A stretch of DNA of 64,000 bases from positions 62,001 to 126,000 of the forward strand of contig CADABX010000003.1 in assembly GCA_902786285.1 (NCBI GenBank). The letters are read 5' to 3'. This DNA comes from Oscillospiraceae bacterium. Lineage in GTDB: Bacteria; Bacillota; Clostridia; Oscillospirales; Acutalibacteraceae. Below the pieces are notes generated by a model. It was given only the letters and a program-made list of their open reading frames with translations, had not been told where the DNA came from and did no database searches. The translations under genes were made by a program, and so were the position numbers. Below are positions 40,903 to 49,035 of the stretch, one piece after another. The first letter of the stretch is position 1; each line of letters begins with the position of its first letter.

Positions 40903-41595
40903 CTATATGATTTTGAATCGTTGTATCTGTTTGATGTAGTTTTTCTTCAAGTCTCGTAAATTACCAAAAAACTGCATTTCTGATTTTGAAAGCGTATTGT
41001 CGCTAATCTTTAAAGAAATCAATTCCATTGTACACAAAAAATCGGCAACCTGAAATAAGCGATATTCCGCGGGGTACACTTTTCGAAATGAAACATTTGT
41101 CAAAAGCGCAGAAAAAACAGAGGCCAATATTTTGCTTAACTCAATCTGTCCATTATCGTAATAAACAACAACTTGATCGTAGCATTGAAAAAAAGATAAA
41201 TGTTCAAGCACAAATCTTGATAATTGTTTCGCCAACGCCGCAGTCAAAGCGACCGAATCTGTCGTTTGTCTTTTGTCAACGATAAATGTATGATATCCAA
41301 AATCACAACTCTTAGCAAAAGGAAGAATTCTGTTCAAGCATCTTCGCCTTTGTGTTATGCTCAAAAAGGAATATTCTTCTTCCCGACGAATGATGGGGCC
41401 GGTATGAAAGCAGTGAGATCTAGGAAAATCCATTTCGGCTAATTGGTTTTCCAAAGTCATAACCTGCTCTGTTATTGATATATCTTGATTGTGAAATACA
41501 AGTGTGAAAAGATAAAAAGGAGCATGTTTTGCATATGAACCAAAATCACCTGATTCGTCAACAAAAACACTCAACGTCTTCACAAATTGGCACAT
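40903..41595 (-). CDS. DUF3800-family protein
   Basis: About 230 aa. LSVFVDESGDFG near the N-terminus is the DUF3800 hallmark (an RNase H-like acidic site), and VVVYYDNGQIELSK plus EYRLFQVADFLCTMEL hold further conserved acidic positions (D of YYDNG, D of QVADF). The base composition is visibly more AT-rich than its neighbours, suggesting transfer. The start is unclear: ATG 41595 has AAGGG too close, while a GTG at 41583 has better spacing. A terminator-bearing small RNA lies directly upstream. DUF3800 proteins occur with mobile and defence genes; the activity is unproven. Confidence 0.75.
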   Translation of the reverse strand: MCQFVKTLSVFVDESGDFGSYAKHAPFYLFTLVFHNQDISITEQVMTLENQLAEMDFPRSHCFHTGPIIRREEEYSFLSITQRRRCLNRILPFAKSCDFGYHTFIVDKRQTTDSVALTAALAKQLSRFVLEHLSFFQCYDQVVVYYDNGQIELSKILASVFSALLTNVSFRKVYPAEYRLFQVADFLCTMELISLKISDNTLSKSEMQFFGNLRDLKKNYIKQIQRFKII

Positions 41596-41600
41596 CCCTT

Positions 41601-41668
41601 CAAAAAAAGGCGGGGAACTTCCCCGCCGTTGGTGGACCCGGGTCAATAGAATGACCAGCCCGTTTGCA
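41601..41668 (-). ncRNA. Small structured RNA or attenuated leader upstream of the DUF3800 gene
   Basis: A consensus promoter predicts a start near 41667. The transcript contains a GGTCA/TGACC hairpin and ends in the perfect stem GGCGGGGAA/TTCCCCGCC (41609-41627) plus U7 (41602-41608), immediately before the DUF3800 gene. From memory, a series of 'DUF3800' RNA motifs upstream of such genes is described in Rfam; membership is not tested here. A mini-ORF reading VQTGWSFY from a GTG is possible but lacks a ribosome site. Confidence 0.6.
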
Positions 41669-41673
41669 CTTTT

Positions 41674-41702
41674 ATTATAGCCGTTATTGAACGATTTGTC
41701 AA
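41674..41702 (-). promoter_or_regulatory. Consensus sigma-A promoter of the small RNA/DUF3800 unit
   Basis: Minus strand TTGACA (41697-41702), 17-bp spacer, TATAAT (41674-41679): perfect match in both boxes. Confidence 0.85.
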
Positions 41703-41742
41703 TATAAAAAGAGCAACAAAACTTTACAGTCCATCGCTGATT

Positions 41743-41811
41743 TCTCTTTTCTTGCGCTCGCCACGGGGCATTCCTTTCTTTCGCGAGAAAGAAAAGAATC
41801 GAAAGAAAGCG
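41743..41811 (-). repeat. Palindromic repeat family, copy 2
   Basis: Read on the minus strand: CGCTTTCTTTCGATTC, then TTTCTTTC/GAAAGAAA palindrome arms, then GAATGCCCCGTGGCGAGCGC. Sits 12 bases beyond the GH130 stop, in the sense orientation of that gene. Confidence 0.8.
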
Positions 41812-41823
41812 ATTATTTCGCTG

Positions 41824-42834
41824 TTACAGCAGCGACAGCAGGTCGTCGATCTTCGCTTCGGCCAGACACACACAGGTGTCGGACGCACCGTAATAGATCT
41901 TGACCGTTCCGTCCTCCTCCGGCACCATCGCACAGGGGAAGATCACGTTTTGCCGAAAGCCCTCCTCGGTCTCCATCGGCAGCTCCGGCGCAAGCAGCGG
42001 CTGTTGATACACCGACAAAACCTTGGACGGATCCTTGAGATCCAGCAGCATCAGCCCGGCAGTGTAGCGCTTTTTCCACGCAGTCTCCCAACCGTTTTTG
42101 CCGCGCGTCTCGTCGCGGTCCACCGCGTGAAACAGCGTCAGCCACCCGCGGTCGGTTTTGACCGGCGACGCTGTCGGCCCGATCTTGTTGTTGGCCCATG
42201 GCACGTCCTCCACACCGAGCAGCAGCCGGCTTTGGCCCCAATAGACGAGATCCGGGGAGCGGGAGATCCAGATATCAAACCGGTCTTTCCCCCGGCTGTA
42301 AACCGGCATCGGGCGCTCCAGCCGCACATATTCTCCGCCGATCTTTTCGGGAAACAGCACCAGATTGCGGTTGTCGGGCGCGGTGGTGCTCAGCACCCGG
42401 CACGTTTTCAAATCGTCCGACAGCGCGGCAATCACACCGCACACACCGTGGCGCGTGTCCGCGGCCAGACACAGCAGCAGCCGATCTTCAATCTGTACAA
42501 TGCGCGGATCGTAAAACCGCCGCAGCTCCGGGTCCATGAAAGGGTCGTTGCTGTCAAGCAGCATTTGCGGCTCCACACGCCAGCCGTCAACTCCGTTTTT
42601 GCTGCGGGCGATCCCGACGCCGGTGCCGGCAAAGCGTTTGCCCAAGGTCTCATAGGCGTACTGATCAGCGCCGTAGTCGTTGCGGAAGATCATCACATAC
42701 TCGCCGCGGTATTTGATCACACCGGCGTTGAACACCAGCGACGACGCATAGGGCAGATCGGCGCTTGTCAAAATCGGCGCCGGTCGTTTTTGGATGCAGG
42801 GGTGTGTTGTAAGTGTTGGTAAAACAGCAGGCAT
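41824..42834 (-). CDS. GH130 beta-mannoside phosphorylase-like enzyme
   Basis: 336 aa, cytoplasmic five-bladed propeller by family. GH130 enzymes phosphorolyse beta-mannosides (mannosyl-glucose, mannobiose or mannosyl-N-acetylglucosamine) to mannose-1-phosphate. Family-like stretches: VFNAGVIKYRGEYVMIFRN, FYDPRIVQIEDRLLLCLAA, NKIGPTASPVKTDRGWLTLF followed by HAVD, and IYYGASDTCVCLAEA near the end. GGGAGG precedes the ATG at 42834; the extra upstream residues come from the repeat. No mannan-degrading neighbours are present, so the substrate is open. Confidence 0.85.
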   Translation of the reverse strand: MPAVLPTLTTHPCIQKRPAPILTSADLPYASSLVFNAGVIKYRGEYVMIFRNDYGADQYAYETLGKRFAGTGVGIARSKNGVDGWRVEPQMLLDSNDPFMDPELRRFYDPRIVQIEDRLLLCLAADTRHGVCGVIAALSDDLKTCRVLSTTAPDNRNLVLFPEKIGGEYVRLERPMPVYSRGKDRFDIWISRSPDLVYWGQSRLLLGVEDVPWANNKIGPTASPVKTDRGWLTLFHAVDRDETRGKNGWETAWKKRYTAGLMLLDLKDPSKVLSVYQQPLLAPELPMETEEGFRQNVIFPCAMVPEEDGTVKIYYGASDTCVCLAEAKIDDLLSLL

Positions 42835-42867
42835 AGATATTCCCTCCCGGTGTGGTGTATTCCTCAT

Positions 42868-42937
42868 TTCCTTTTTTTGCGCTCGCCGCGTGGCATTCCT
42901 TTCTTTCGCGAGAAAGAAAGGAATCGAAAGAAAGCGA
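42868..42937 (-). repeat. Palindromic repeat family, copy 3
   Basis: Minus strand: CGCTTTCTTTCGATTCC, palindrome TTTCTTTCTCGCGAAAGAAA, GGAATGCCACGCGGCGAGCG. Lies 22 bases 3' of the ABC-F gene and just before GH130. Confidence 0.8.
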
Positions 42938-42959
42938 CACTTCTTGCCTTCTTGCTATC

Positions 42960-44561
42960 TTATTTCGTCACCAGCAGATCGTTGTTCTCCAAAAATTCAT
43001 CATACGTCTCTTTGCGGTCATACAACCCGTCCGGACGGAACTCGATAATCCGATCCGCAATCGACTGCACAAACTGGTGGTCGTGCGACGTGAACAGAAT
43101 CGCACCCTTGAACTTGATCAAAGCATTGTTCAGCGACGTGATGGATTCCAGATCGAGGTGGTTGGTCGGCTCGTCGAGGATCAACACGTTGGCGCCGGAC
43201 AGCATCATCTTGATCAGCATGCAGCGTACCCGCTCGCCGCCGGAGAGCACCTTGGCCTTTTTGGTGGCCTCCTCGCCGCTGAACATCAGCCTGCCCAGCC
43301 AGCCGCGCACGTCGGTTTCAAACTGCAGATCGCTGTAGCGGCGCACCCAGTCGATCAGACTGTCCTCCACCCCGTCGAAAAACGACGCGTTGTCGCTCGG
43401 AAAGTAGGCCTGCGACGTCGTCACGCCCCATTTGAACGAGCCTTCGTCCGGCTCGAGTTCGCCCATGATGATTTTGAAAAACGTCGTTTTTGCCACAGCG
43501 TCAGTGCCGACAAACGCTACCTTTTCGTTCGGGCGCAGCGTGAAGCTCACATTGTCGAGTACCTTGCGGCCGCCGATGGTTTTGCTGAGGTTTTCCACCT
43601 TCAACAGATCGTTGCCGATCTCGCGGTCGGGCTTGAATTCGATAAACGGGAACCGGCGCGACGACACGGGCATGTCTTCGATCACAATGGATTCCAACAG
43701 CTTTTTGCGGCTGGTCGCCTGTTTGGATTTCGACGCGTTGGCGGAAAAACGGGCAATGAACTCCTGCAGCTCCTTCACCTTCGCTTCGTTCTTCTTGTTC
43801 TGCTCGCGGGTCTGCCGCTGGCGCATCTGGGTGTATTCATACCAGAAGTCGTAATTGCCGACATACAGCTCAATCTTGCCGAAATCGACGTCCGCGATAT
43901 GCGTGCAGACCTTGTTGAGGAAATGGCGGTCGTGGCTGACGACGATCACGGTGTTTTCAAAGTCGAGCAAAAACTCCTCCAGCCAGTTGATCGCAGCCAC
44001 ATCGAGGTGGTTGGTCGGCTCGTCCAAAAGCAAAATGTCCGGGTTGCCGAACAGCGCCTGCGCCAGCAGCACCTTCACCTTCTGTTCGCCGGTCAGCTCC
44101 TTCATCAGCTTATTATGAAACTCGTTGTGGATGCCCAGCGCGTTGAGCAAAATTTCGGCGTCGCTTTCGGCGCTCCAGCCGTCCATTTCCGCAAACTCCT
44201 CTTCGAGCTCGCTGATGCGGATGCCGTCCTCCTCGGTGAAATCCTCTTTACTGTAAAGCGCCTCTTTCGCGTCCATGATCTCAATGAGCTTCGGGTTGCC
44301 CATCAGCACGGTGCGGATCACGTCGTATTCGTCATAGGCAAAGTGGTCCTGCTTGAGTACGGAAAGGCGTTCGCCCGGCGTGATGGAAACATGGCCCTTG
44401 TTCGGTTCAATTTCGCCGGACAAGATCTTTAAAAAGGTCGATTTGCCGGCGCCGTTGGCGCCGATCAGGCCGTAGCAGTTGCCCTTGGTAAAATTGATCG
44501 ACACACTGCGAAACAACTCTCTGCCGCCGTATTGCAATGTGACGTTGTTGGTACTGATCAT
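42960..44561 (-). CDS. ABC-F family ATPase (YbiT-like subgroup)
   Basis: 533 aa, two ATPase domains and no membrane segments. First: GANGAGKST Walker A, ELTGEQKVKVLLAQAL in place of LSGGQ, ILLLDEPTNHLD, VSHDRHFLN. Second: GTDAVAKTT (Walker A with both inner Gly replaced but Lys-Thr kept), LSGGERVRCMLIKMML, LILDEPTNHLD. A charged linker around 240-330 joins them. ABC-F proteins bind the ribosomal E site and modulate translation, some giving antibiotic protection; the TGEQ and AKTT variants are typical of the YbiT-like branch as I recall. Start at 44561 preceded by AGAGGAT. Confidence 0.88.
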   Translation of the reverse strand: MISTNNVTLQYGGRELFRSVSINFTKGNCYGLIGANGAGKSTFLKILSGEIEPNKGHVSITPGERLSVLKQDHFAYDEYDVIRTVLMGNPKLIEIMDAKEALYSKEDFTEEDGIRISELEEEFAEMDGWSAESDAEILLNALGIHNEFHNKLMKELTGEQKVKVLLAQALFGNPDILLLDEPTNHLDVAAINWLEEFLLDFENTVIVVSHDRHFLNKVCTHIADVDFGKIELYVGNYDFWYEYTQMRQRQTREQNKKNEAKVKELQEFIARFSANASKSKQATSRKKLLESIVIEDMPVSSRRFPFIEFKPDREIGNDLLKVENLSKTIGGRKVLDNVSFTLRPNEKVAFVGTDAVAKTTFFKIIMGELEPDEGSFKWGVTTSQAYFPSDNASFFDGVEDSLIDWVRRYSDLQFETDVRGWLGRLMFSGEEATKKAKVLSGGERVRCMLIKMMLSGANVLILDEPTNHLDLESITSLNNALIKFKGAILFTSHDHQFVQSIADRIIEFRPDGLYDRKETYDEFLENNDLLVTK

Positions 44562-44589
44562 ACTATCAAATCCTCTCTTAAAAAACCGC

Positions 44590-45654
44590 TCAGCCGCGGT
44601 AAAACGCAATGTCCGGTTTATCTTTTTTCAGTGTAATCCCGCAGCCGGTAAACGCCTTGCCGCCCTCCGGCTTTGCGCCGACCACCACCGGGCAGGCCTG
44701 TCCGAGCGTGTCAAAGGCGCTGCCGGGGTCGCTTACGAAACAACGGTGATAATGCCCCGCCAAAAACAATTCCGGCCGCACGTCGTTTTTCAGCAGCGCA
44801 GCCCACTGCCGGAACAGATCCTGCTCAATATCGAACGGCGGTTCCGCGACGTTTGTCACCGGGTTGTGGGCAATCACAAGCTTATGGGTCACACCGGGCG
44901 CGTTGTATTCGCTGTCCGCGTGGGCAACCACCCGTTGCAAAAACGCCGTTTCTTCTCTGCGAAACGGTTCGCAGCAAATGGTGCCGCCGTATTCCGGGTG
45001 GTTGTCGGGCTTGTCTTCGCCGGTGTCAAGCACAATGGCCCAAAGCCCGCCGGCGCGCAGGGTGTAATAGGTTTTGCCGTCTACCGTCGGAATATAGTCG
45101 CCGAACTGTTCGGCATATCGGCCGCGCAAATCGTGGTTGCCGCGCACGCAAACAACCGGAATGCTGCCGTGCGTAATCGCCTGCGACAGGCGATAGATCG
45201 TGTCGATATCCGTCAGCCGGTCGGCGGAGTTCACAATGTCGCCGTTGAGCACCAACAGGTCGATTTGTTTGCCGAACGCCGCGGCGGACCGGATCGCGTG
45301 GGTCGACCTGCCGTGGGCGTCCGCAATGTGATAGACGTTGATGTTTTCCTGCGGCACGGGATGAAACGGATAATCCAAGCGTTCCTCGGGCGCAAAACGG
45401 CTGAAATAGGGTTTGCGCTCGATCAAAGGAGAAACGACCACCGTATACTTTTGCGTCTTGTCCAGCGCCGTTTGCGGCACCGTCACGCGGTGGATCCGTG
45501 TTCTTGTCCGGATCACACCGTTCGCATGGTCAAAAAACCGTTTTCCGTCGATTTCAACGGACACCGCGCAGTCGGCGCCGACGCGCAGAAAAATCTGATA
45601 ATCGCGCCCGGCAACGAACACAGCCGGATCAAACAGCACCAGTCGTTTTGCCAC
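44590..45654 (-). CDS. Calcineurin-like metallophosphoesterase
   Basis: 354 aa. An N-terminal beta domain (~1-100) precedes the phosphoesterase core with metal ligands in IADAHGR, LNGDIVNS, RGNHDLRGR, IAHNP and AGHYHR. No signal peptide. I start at the GTG at 45654 because the only good ribosome site, AAAAGGAG, lies ten bases before it and downstream of the ATG at 45684. Substrate unknown. Probably co-transcribed with the ABC-F gene 28 bases downstream. Confidence 0.82.
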   Translation of the reverse strand: MAKRLVLFDPAVFVAGRDYQIFLRVGADCAVSVEIDGKRFFDHANGVIRTRTRIHRVTVPQTALDKTQKYTVVVSPLIERKPYFSRFAPEERLDYPFHPVPQENINVYHIADAHGRSTHAIRSAAAFGKQIDLLVLNGDIVNSADRLTDIDTIYRLSQAITHGSIPVVCVRGNHDLRGRYAEQFGDYIPTVDGKTYYTLRAGGLWAIVLDTGEDKPDNHPEYGGTICCEPFRREETAFLQRVVAHADSEYNAPGVTHKLVIAHNPVTNVAEPPFDIEQDLFRQWAALLKNDVRPELFLAGHYHRCFVSDPGSAFDTLGQACPVVVGAKPEGGKAFTGCGITLKKDKPDIAFYRG

Positions 45655-45748
45655 AGCCGCCTCACTCCTTTTCGCCTGTTTCATGCAGCCTATTGTAGCA
45701 CACTTCCCGCCTTTTTGCAATCCTGTACAAACAAATCTGAAATGATGC

Positions 45749-45777
45749 TTGATTTTTCCGAAAAAGAACGGTATAGT
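45749..45777 (+). promoter_or_regulatory. Promoter of the ceramidase-like gene
   Basis: TTGATT, 17-bp spacer, TATAGT. Confidence 0.65.
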
Positions 45778-45808
45778 ATACACATAGAACAAATTTGGAG
45801 GAATTGTG

Positions 45809-47431
45809 ATGAAACTGTGTCGTAAAGTTGTTGCTTTTGTGTTATCACTGGTCATCGTTTTCACACTGCCGCTGTCGGCCGGCGCGCTGGACAAGGATGC
45901 GGTCGGCGCATTTTTCCACAAGGGCTTTTACAATACCGCCGAAACGCTGGTGGAGGGTCTGCTGGGCGCAATCGCGTCGCTGTTCCCGGCGCCGCGCAAT
46001 TGGAAAGCGCCGGACGACGCTGCGCTCACAAAGCACATGCGCGGCACCGCGCCGTGGCTGCAGACGCCGGCAGAGAACGCGGTGTTCTCCCTCGGCTACA
46101 ACGAAAGCAGTCTGCTCGACACATTGCCGGTCAGCGTACACAGTCTGTTCGTCGGCGGCAGCATCGAATTTTCCGACAAGCTGGCCACGGCACTGCTCGA
46201 CGATCTGCGCGTGCGTACCGCGGCTCTTTCCGACGGCAGCGGCCGCGGCACAGGCGTGCTTTTGGAGCTGGACGCCTACGGGCTCTCTCTGCCCGACGTG
46301 CGCGAGATCCGGCAGCGGCTGGCGGGCTTTTGCAAAACGCAAAACATCCATTCGATCACAATTGCCGTTTTGCATCAGCACAGCGCGGTCGACACGTTTG
46401 GCATGAACGGCAACATCTTCCGCATGGCGCTGCTCAATCCGCTGCTGACGAGCCTGTCGCTGCCCACGACCAACGGCAAAAACAACGCGTATATGGAGCA
46501 TCTGTATACAACCTGTGTGTCGTCGATCAAATCTGCCGTTGCGGATATGAAGCCCGGCAGGCTCTTTTACGGCACCGCCGACCAAACGCCGTTTTTGGTT
46601 GACAAGCGTGCACCGTTTGTCAGCGACCCGCATTTCAACCGCTTCCGCTTTGCACCGGCGGACGGCAGCCGCGAAACCTGGCTGGTGTCCACAGAGATCC
46701 ACTGCGTCGGCAACGGCGCCGGCGGCACGGTCATCACCAGCGACTATCCCTACTATGCCGAGCGCACCATCCGGCTGCAGGCGGGCGCCAACGTCCTGTT
46801 TTATATGGGCGCGCAGCAAAGCACCTCGGGCAACTACGACGAAGGTCTGATTCCGGCGCTGCGCAACACGCCGGAACGCACCGACGCGATCCCGCACTTC
46901 GGCGACGCCATCGGACAGGCGATCTGCGCGATCCGGGACGAAACCGAGGTCGCGCCGCTGTTTAACGTGCGGTTCCAATCCATCCTTCTGCCAATCACCA
47001 ACCCGGTGCTGCTGCTGGCCGGCAAGGCCGGTATGATCGGCGCTGACGTTGTGAAACTCGACAGCGGCTACGGGATTGTGACCGAGATCGGCTATGCGGA
47101 GCTGGGCACGGATTTCGCCTTTGCGATCGTGCCGGGTGAACTCGCGCCGGAGCTTGCCTACGGCGGCTGTCTGCAAAAAGACAAAGCGTGGTCGGGCAAG
47201 GACTGGCCGTATCCGTCGCTGCAGGAGATGGTTACGGCAGCCGGCAGCAGCAGGAAACTGTTTGCGCTGGATCTCGCCAACGATCAGATCGGCTATATCG
47301 TGCCCGACAACAACTATATGCCGATGATCGCGCCGGAGAGCAATTCGATCGAGTTTGTCTCGCTCGGCAAGCAGACCGCGAGCCTTCTGATGGAGGGCTA
47401 TCAATCGCTGATCGGGCGCGGCGTTTCTTAA
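45809..47431 (+). CDS. Secreted neutral/alkaline ceramidase-like protein
   Basis: 540 aa. Signal peptide 1-26 (VVAFVLSLVIVFTLPLSAGA). The body resembles the neutral-ceramidase superfamily: VLLELDAYGLSLPDVREI, ITIAVLHQHSAVDTFG (paired His as a zinc site) and DFAFAIVPGELAPELAYGG. These enzymes hydrolyse N-acyl sphingosines, but distant homologues may act on other amides. GGAGG seven bases upstream favours the ATG at 45809 over the GTG at 45806. Single gene with its own promoter. Confidence 0.65.
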   Translation: MKLCRKVVAFVLSLVIVFTLPLSAGALDKDAVGAFFHKGFYNTAETLVEGLLGAIASLFPAPRNWKAPDDAALTKHMRGTAPWLQTPAENAVFSLGYNESSLLDTLPVSVHSLFVGGSIEFSDKLATALLDDLRVRTAALSDGSGRGTGVLLELDAYGLSLPDVREIRQRLAGFCKTQNIHSITIAVLHQHSAVDTFGMNGNIFRMALLNPLLTSLSLPTTNGKNNAYMEHLYTTCVSSIKSAVADMKPGRLFYGTADQTPFLVDKRAPFVSDPHFNRFRFAPADGSRETWLVSTEIHCVGNGAGGTVITSDYPYYAERTIRLQAGANVLFYMGAQQSTSGNYDEGLIPALRNTPERTDAIPHFGDAIGQAICAIRDETEVAPLFNVRFQSILLPITNPVLLLAGKAGMIGADVVKLDSGYGIVTEIGYAELGTDFAFAIVPGELAPELAYGGCLQKDKAWSGKDWPYPSLQEMVTAAGSSRKLFALDLANDQIGYIVPDNNYMPMIAPESNSIEFVSLGKQTASLLMEGYQSLIGRGVS

Positions 47432-47469
47432 GCAATTCTTTCGATTTTCTGACATTCTGCAAAAAGGGC

Positions 47470-47498
47470 TTGCCTTCCTTTCTCTGCTGCGGTATACT
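47470..47498 (+). promoter_or_regulatory. Promoter of the small lipoprotein/YdcF unit
   Basis: TTGCCT, 17-bp spacer, TATACT. Confidence 0.65.
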
Positions 47499-47522
47499 GC
47501 AGGAAAGGAAGGTGTTTTTGTG

Positions 47523-47933
47523 ATGAAAAAACAAATCGGCGCGCTCGCGCTTTTGCTGGTTCTGGTGCTGTCCTTTGCCGCCTGCGGCAAAACGGCGGGC
47601 AGCGGCTACACGGTGGTTGTGCCGTCCGACGCGCACTACAGTGAACAGGACATCCGCGCGGCGATGCGCGTGGCGGTGCGGCATTTTGAAAAGGAATTTG
47701 ACGGCTGCACCCTGCTCTCGATCTGCTATGACGAAAGCAAGGTCAAGGACGCCGAACCGGAATGGGCGGCGCAGTATGACGCGGACGAGGCGATCGTTTT
47801 GCTCTCGTCGTTCCATGTGGACGGCAGCGGCGGCGACGGCAGCCTCAACGCTAACAGCGATTACACCGACTGGCAGTGGGTGCTGGTACGCAGCGGCAGC
47901 GGCGGATGGCAACTGAAAACCTGGGGGTATTGA
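47523..47933 (+). CDS. Small lipoprotein, DUF4829-like
   Basis: 136 aa. Signal peptide with lipobox-like FAAC, Cys lipidated. The mature part has VPSDAHYSEQDIRAAMRVAV and ends DYTDWQWVLVRSGSGGWQLK, the pattern I associate with DUF4829 proteins of Clostridia (function unknown). Located outside the membrane. Its stop lies two bases before the YdcF-like gene, so the pair is one operon. Confidence 0.65.
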   Translation: MKKQIGALALLLVLVLSFAACGKTAGSGYTVVVPSDAHYSEQDIRAAMRVAVRHFEKEFDGCTLLSICYDESKVKDAEPEWAAQYDADEAIVLLSSFHVDGSGGDGSLNANSDYTDWQWVLVRSGSGGWQLKTWGY

Positions 47934-47935
47934 GC

Positions 47936-48664
47936 ATGAAAAAGCTGTTTCTCCTTTGCGGCGGACTGCTGCTCCTCAACGGGCTGCATGTCACGCTGGT
48001 TTCCAACCTCAATTTCGGCACGCTTCTGGTCTTCGGCGTCGGCGCCGTTTTGCTGCTTGTCGGGCTGCTTTATCAAAAGCTGTGGAAATGGCTGCGCGCC
48101 GTGATCCTTTGCGGCTGTGCGGTACTTGTGCTTTTGACCGGTGCGCTGAGCGTTTACGGCCGGCTCGACAACCCGACCGGCAGCGAGGACGCGCTGATCG
48201 TGCTCGGCTGCGGCGTGCGCGGCGACCGCGTTTCCGTGGGACTTGCCAGCCGGCTGGACAAGGCCGCTGCCTACGCCGAAAGCCACCCGGACGTTTTGAT
48301 CGTTGTTTCCGGCGGACAGGGACCGCAGGAGACCGTGACGGAAGCCTACGCGATGGAGCAGTATCTGATCGGATGCGGCATTTCGCAGGACCGTATTATC
48401 AAAGAGGAACAGGCGACCTCCACGCTGGAAAACCTGCGGTTTGCCGACGCGATCTTGCGCGAACGGTTTCCGAACGGCTACCGCGCCGCGCTGGTCACCA
48501 GCCGGTTCCACGTCTTTCGCGCGGTTCATATTGCCAAAACGCTCGGCCTTTCCTTTACCCACCTCGGCGCCGGCAGCATCTGGTACAGCGTGCCGATGAA
48601 CAATCTGCGCGAACTGTGCGCCATCGCGAACGAGCTGCGCCGCGGCACGATGAAGCTGTGGTGA
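47936..48664 (+). CDS. YdcF/SanA-family (DUF218) membrane protein
   Basis: 242 aa. Three N-terminal membrane segments (~1-80), then a DUF218 domain: ALIVLGCGVRGDRVSVGLAS, LIVVSGGQGPQETVTEAYAM, IIKEEQATSTLENL, ALVTSRFHVFRA. Related proteins (ElyC, SanA, YdcF) act in envelope or cell-wall precursor metabolism; the activity is not established. The start at 47936 has only GGGGGT upstream, but earlier residues belong to the overlapping lipoprotein region. Confidence 0.8.
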   Translation: MKKLFLLCGGLLLLNGLHVTLVSNLNFGTLLVFGVGAVLLLVGLLYQKLWKWLRAVILCGCAVLVLLTGALSVYGRLDNPTGSEDALIVLGCGVRGDRVSVGLASRLDKAAAYAESHPDVLIVVSGGQGPQETVTEAYAMEQYLIGCGISQDRIIKEEQATSTLENLRFADAILRERFPNGYRAALVTSRFHVFRAVHIAKTLGLSFTHLGAGSIWYSVPMNNLRELCAIANELRRGTMKLW

Positions 48665-48694
48665 CACGGCGCGCATCGGATCATTCCAATATGC

Positions 48695-48714
48695 GGGCGG
48701 CACGATGGCCGCCC
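48695..48714. repeat. GGGCGGC/GGCCGCCC hairpin repeat
   Basis: GGGCGGC, ACGAT, GGCCGCCC. The same unit occurs at 17088-17105 and as a half-site at 16237-16245, so it is dispersed in this genome. Confidence 0.7.
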
Positions 48715-48875
48715 CTACGGTTACAGTCAAAGTGTGCACTTGTGTAGTAAATGCACCTTTTTTTCAGTTTGTTACACGTTTTTACAAAAAGTTATTTCCG
48801 ACTTGAAAAAAGGTACATTAAGTACATTTTTTGCAAAAAAAGGCCGATAAAGCCCACCACGTCTGGGTTTTTGCA

Positions 48876-48917
48876 GTGCACTTTTCCGTGCACTTTTCGT
48901 GCAGTTGTGCACTTTTC
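48876..48917 (+). repeat. Tandem GTGCACTTTTC repeats
   Basis: Three exact copies (48876, 48888, 48907) plus a degenerate one at 48899, in the 371-bp gene-free stretch 48665-49035. The rest of that stretch holds AT-rich sequence, a GACTGTTGACTGACGACTG run near 48936-48954 and the rplQ terminator; no gene seen. Confidence 0.75.
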
Positions 48918-48985
48918 ACCCGCTGTTTGCTGACGACTGTTGACTGACGACTGACAACTTTGCCGCCGAACGGCGGCGCTGGAAG

Positions 48986-49014
48986 AAAAAAAGCCCACTG
49001 CCGAAGCAGTGGGT
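48986..49014 (-). terminator. Terminator of the ribosomal protein supercluster
   Basis: Minus strand ACCCACTGC, TTCG tetraloop, GCAGTGGGC, then T7, just 22 bases after the rplQ stop. Confidence 0.92.
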
Positions 49015-49035
49015 CTTTTGTTTGCGATAGTACTA

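Noticed and set aside
42852..44432. 526-codon plus-strand frame opposite the ABC-F gene
   Set aside because: Shadow of a strongly coding ABC-F gene; composition typical of antisense frames in GC-rich DNA.
45654..45921. Long N-terminal extension of the phosphoesterase
   Set aside because: It would cross the promoter of the divergent ceramidase-like gene; the ribosome site favours GTG 45654.
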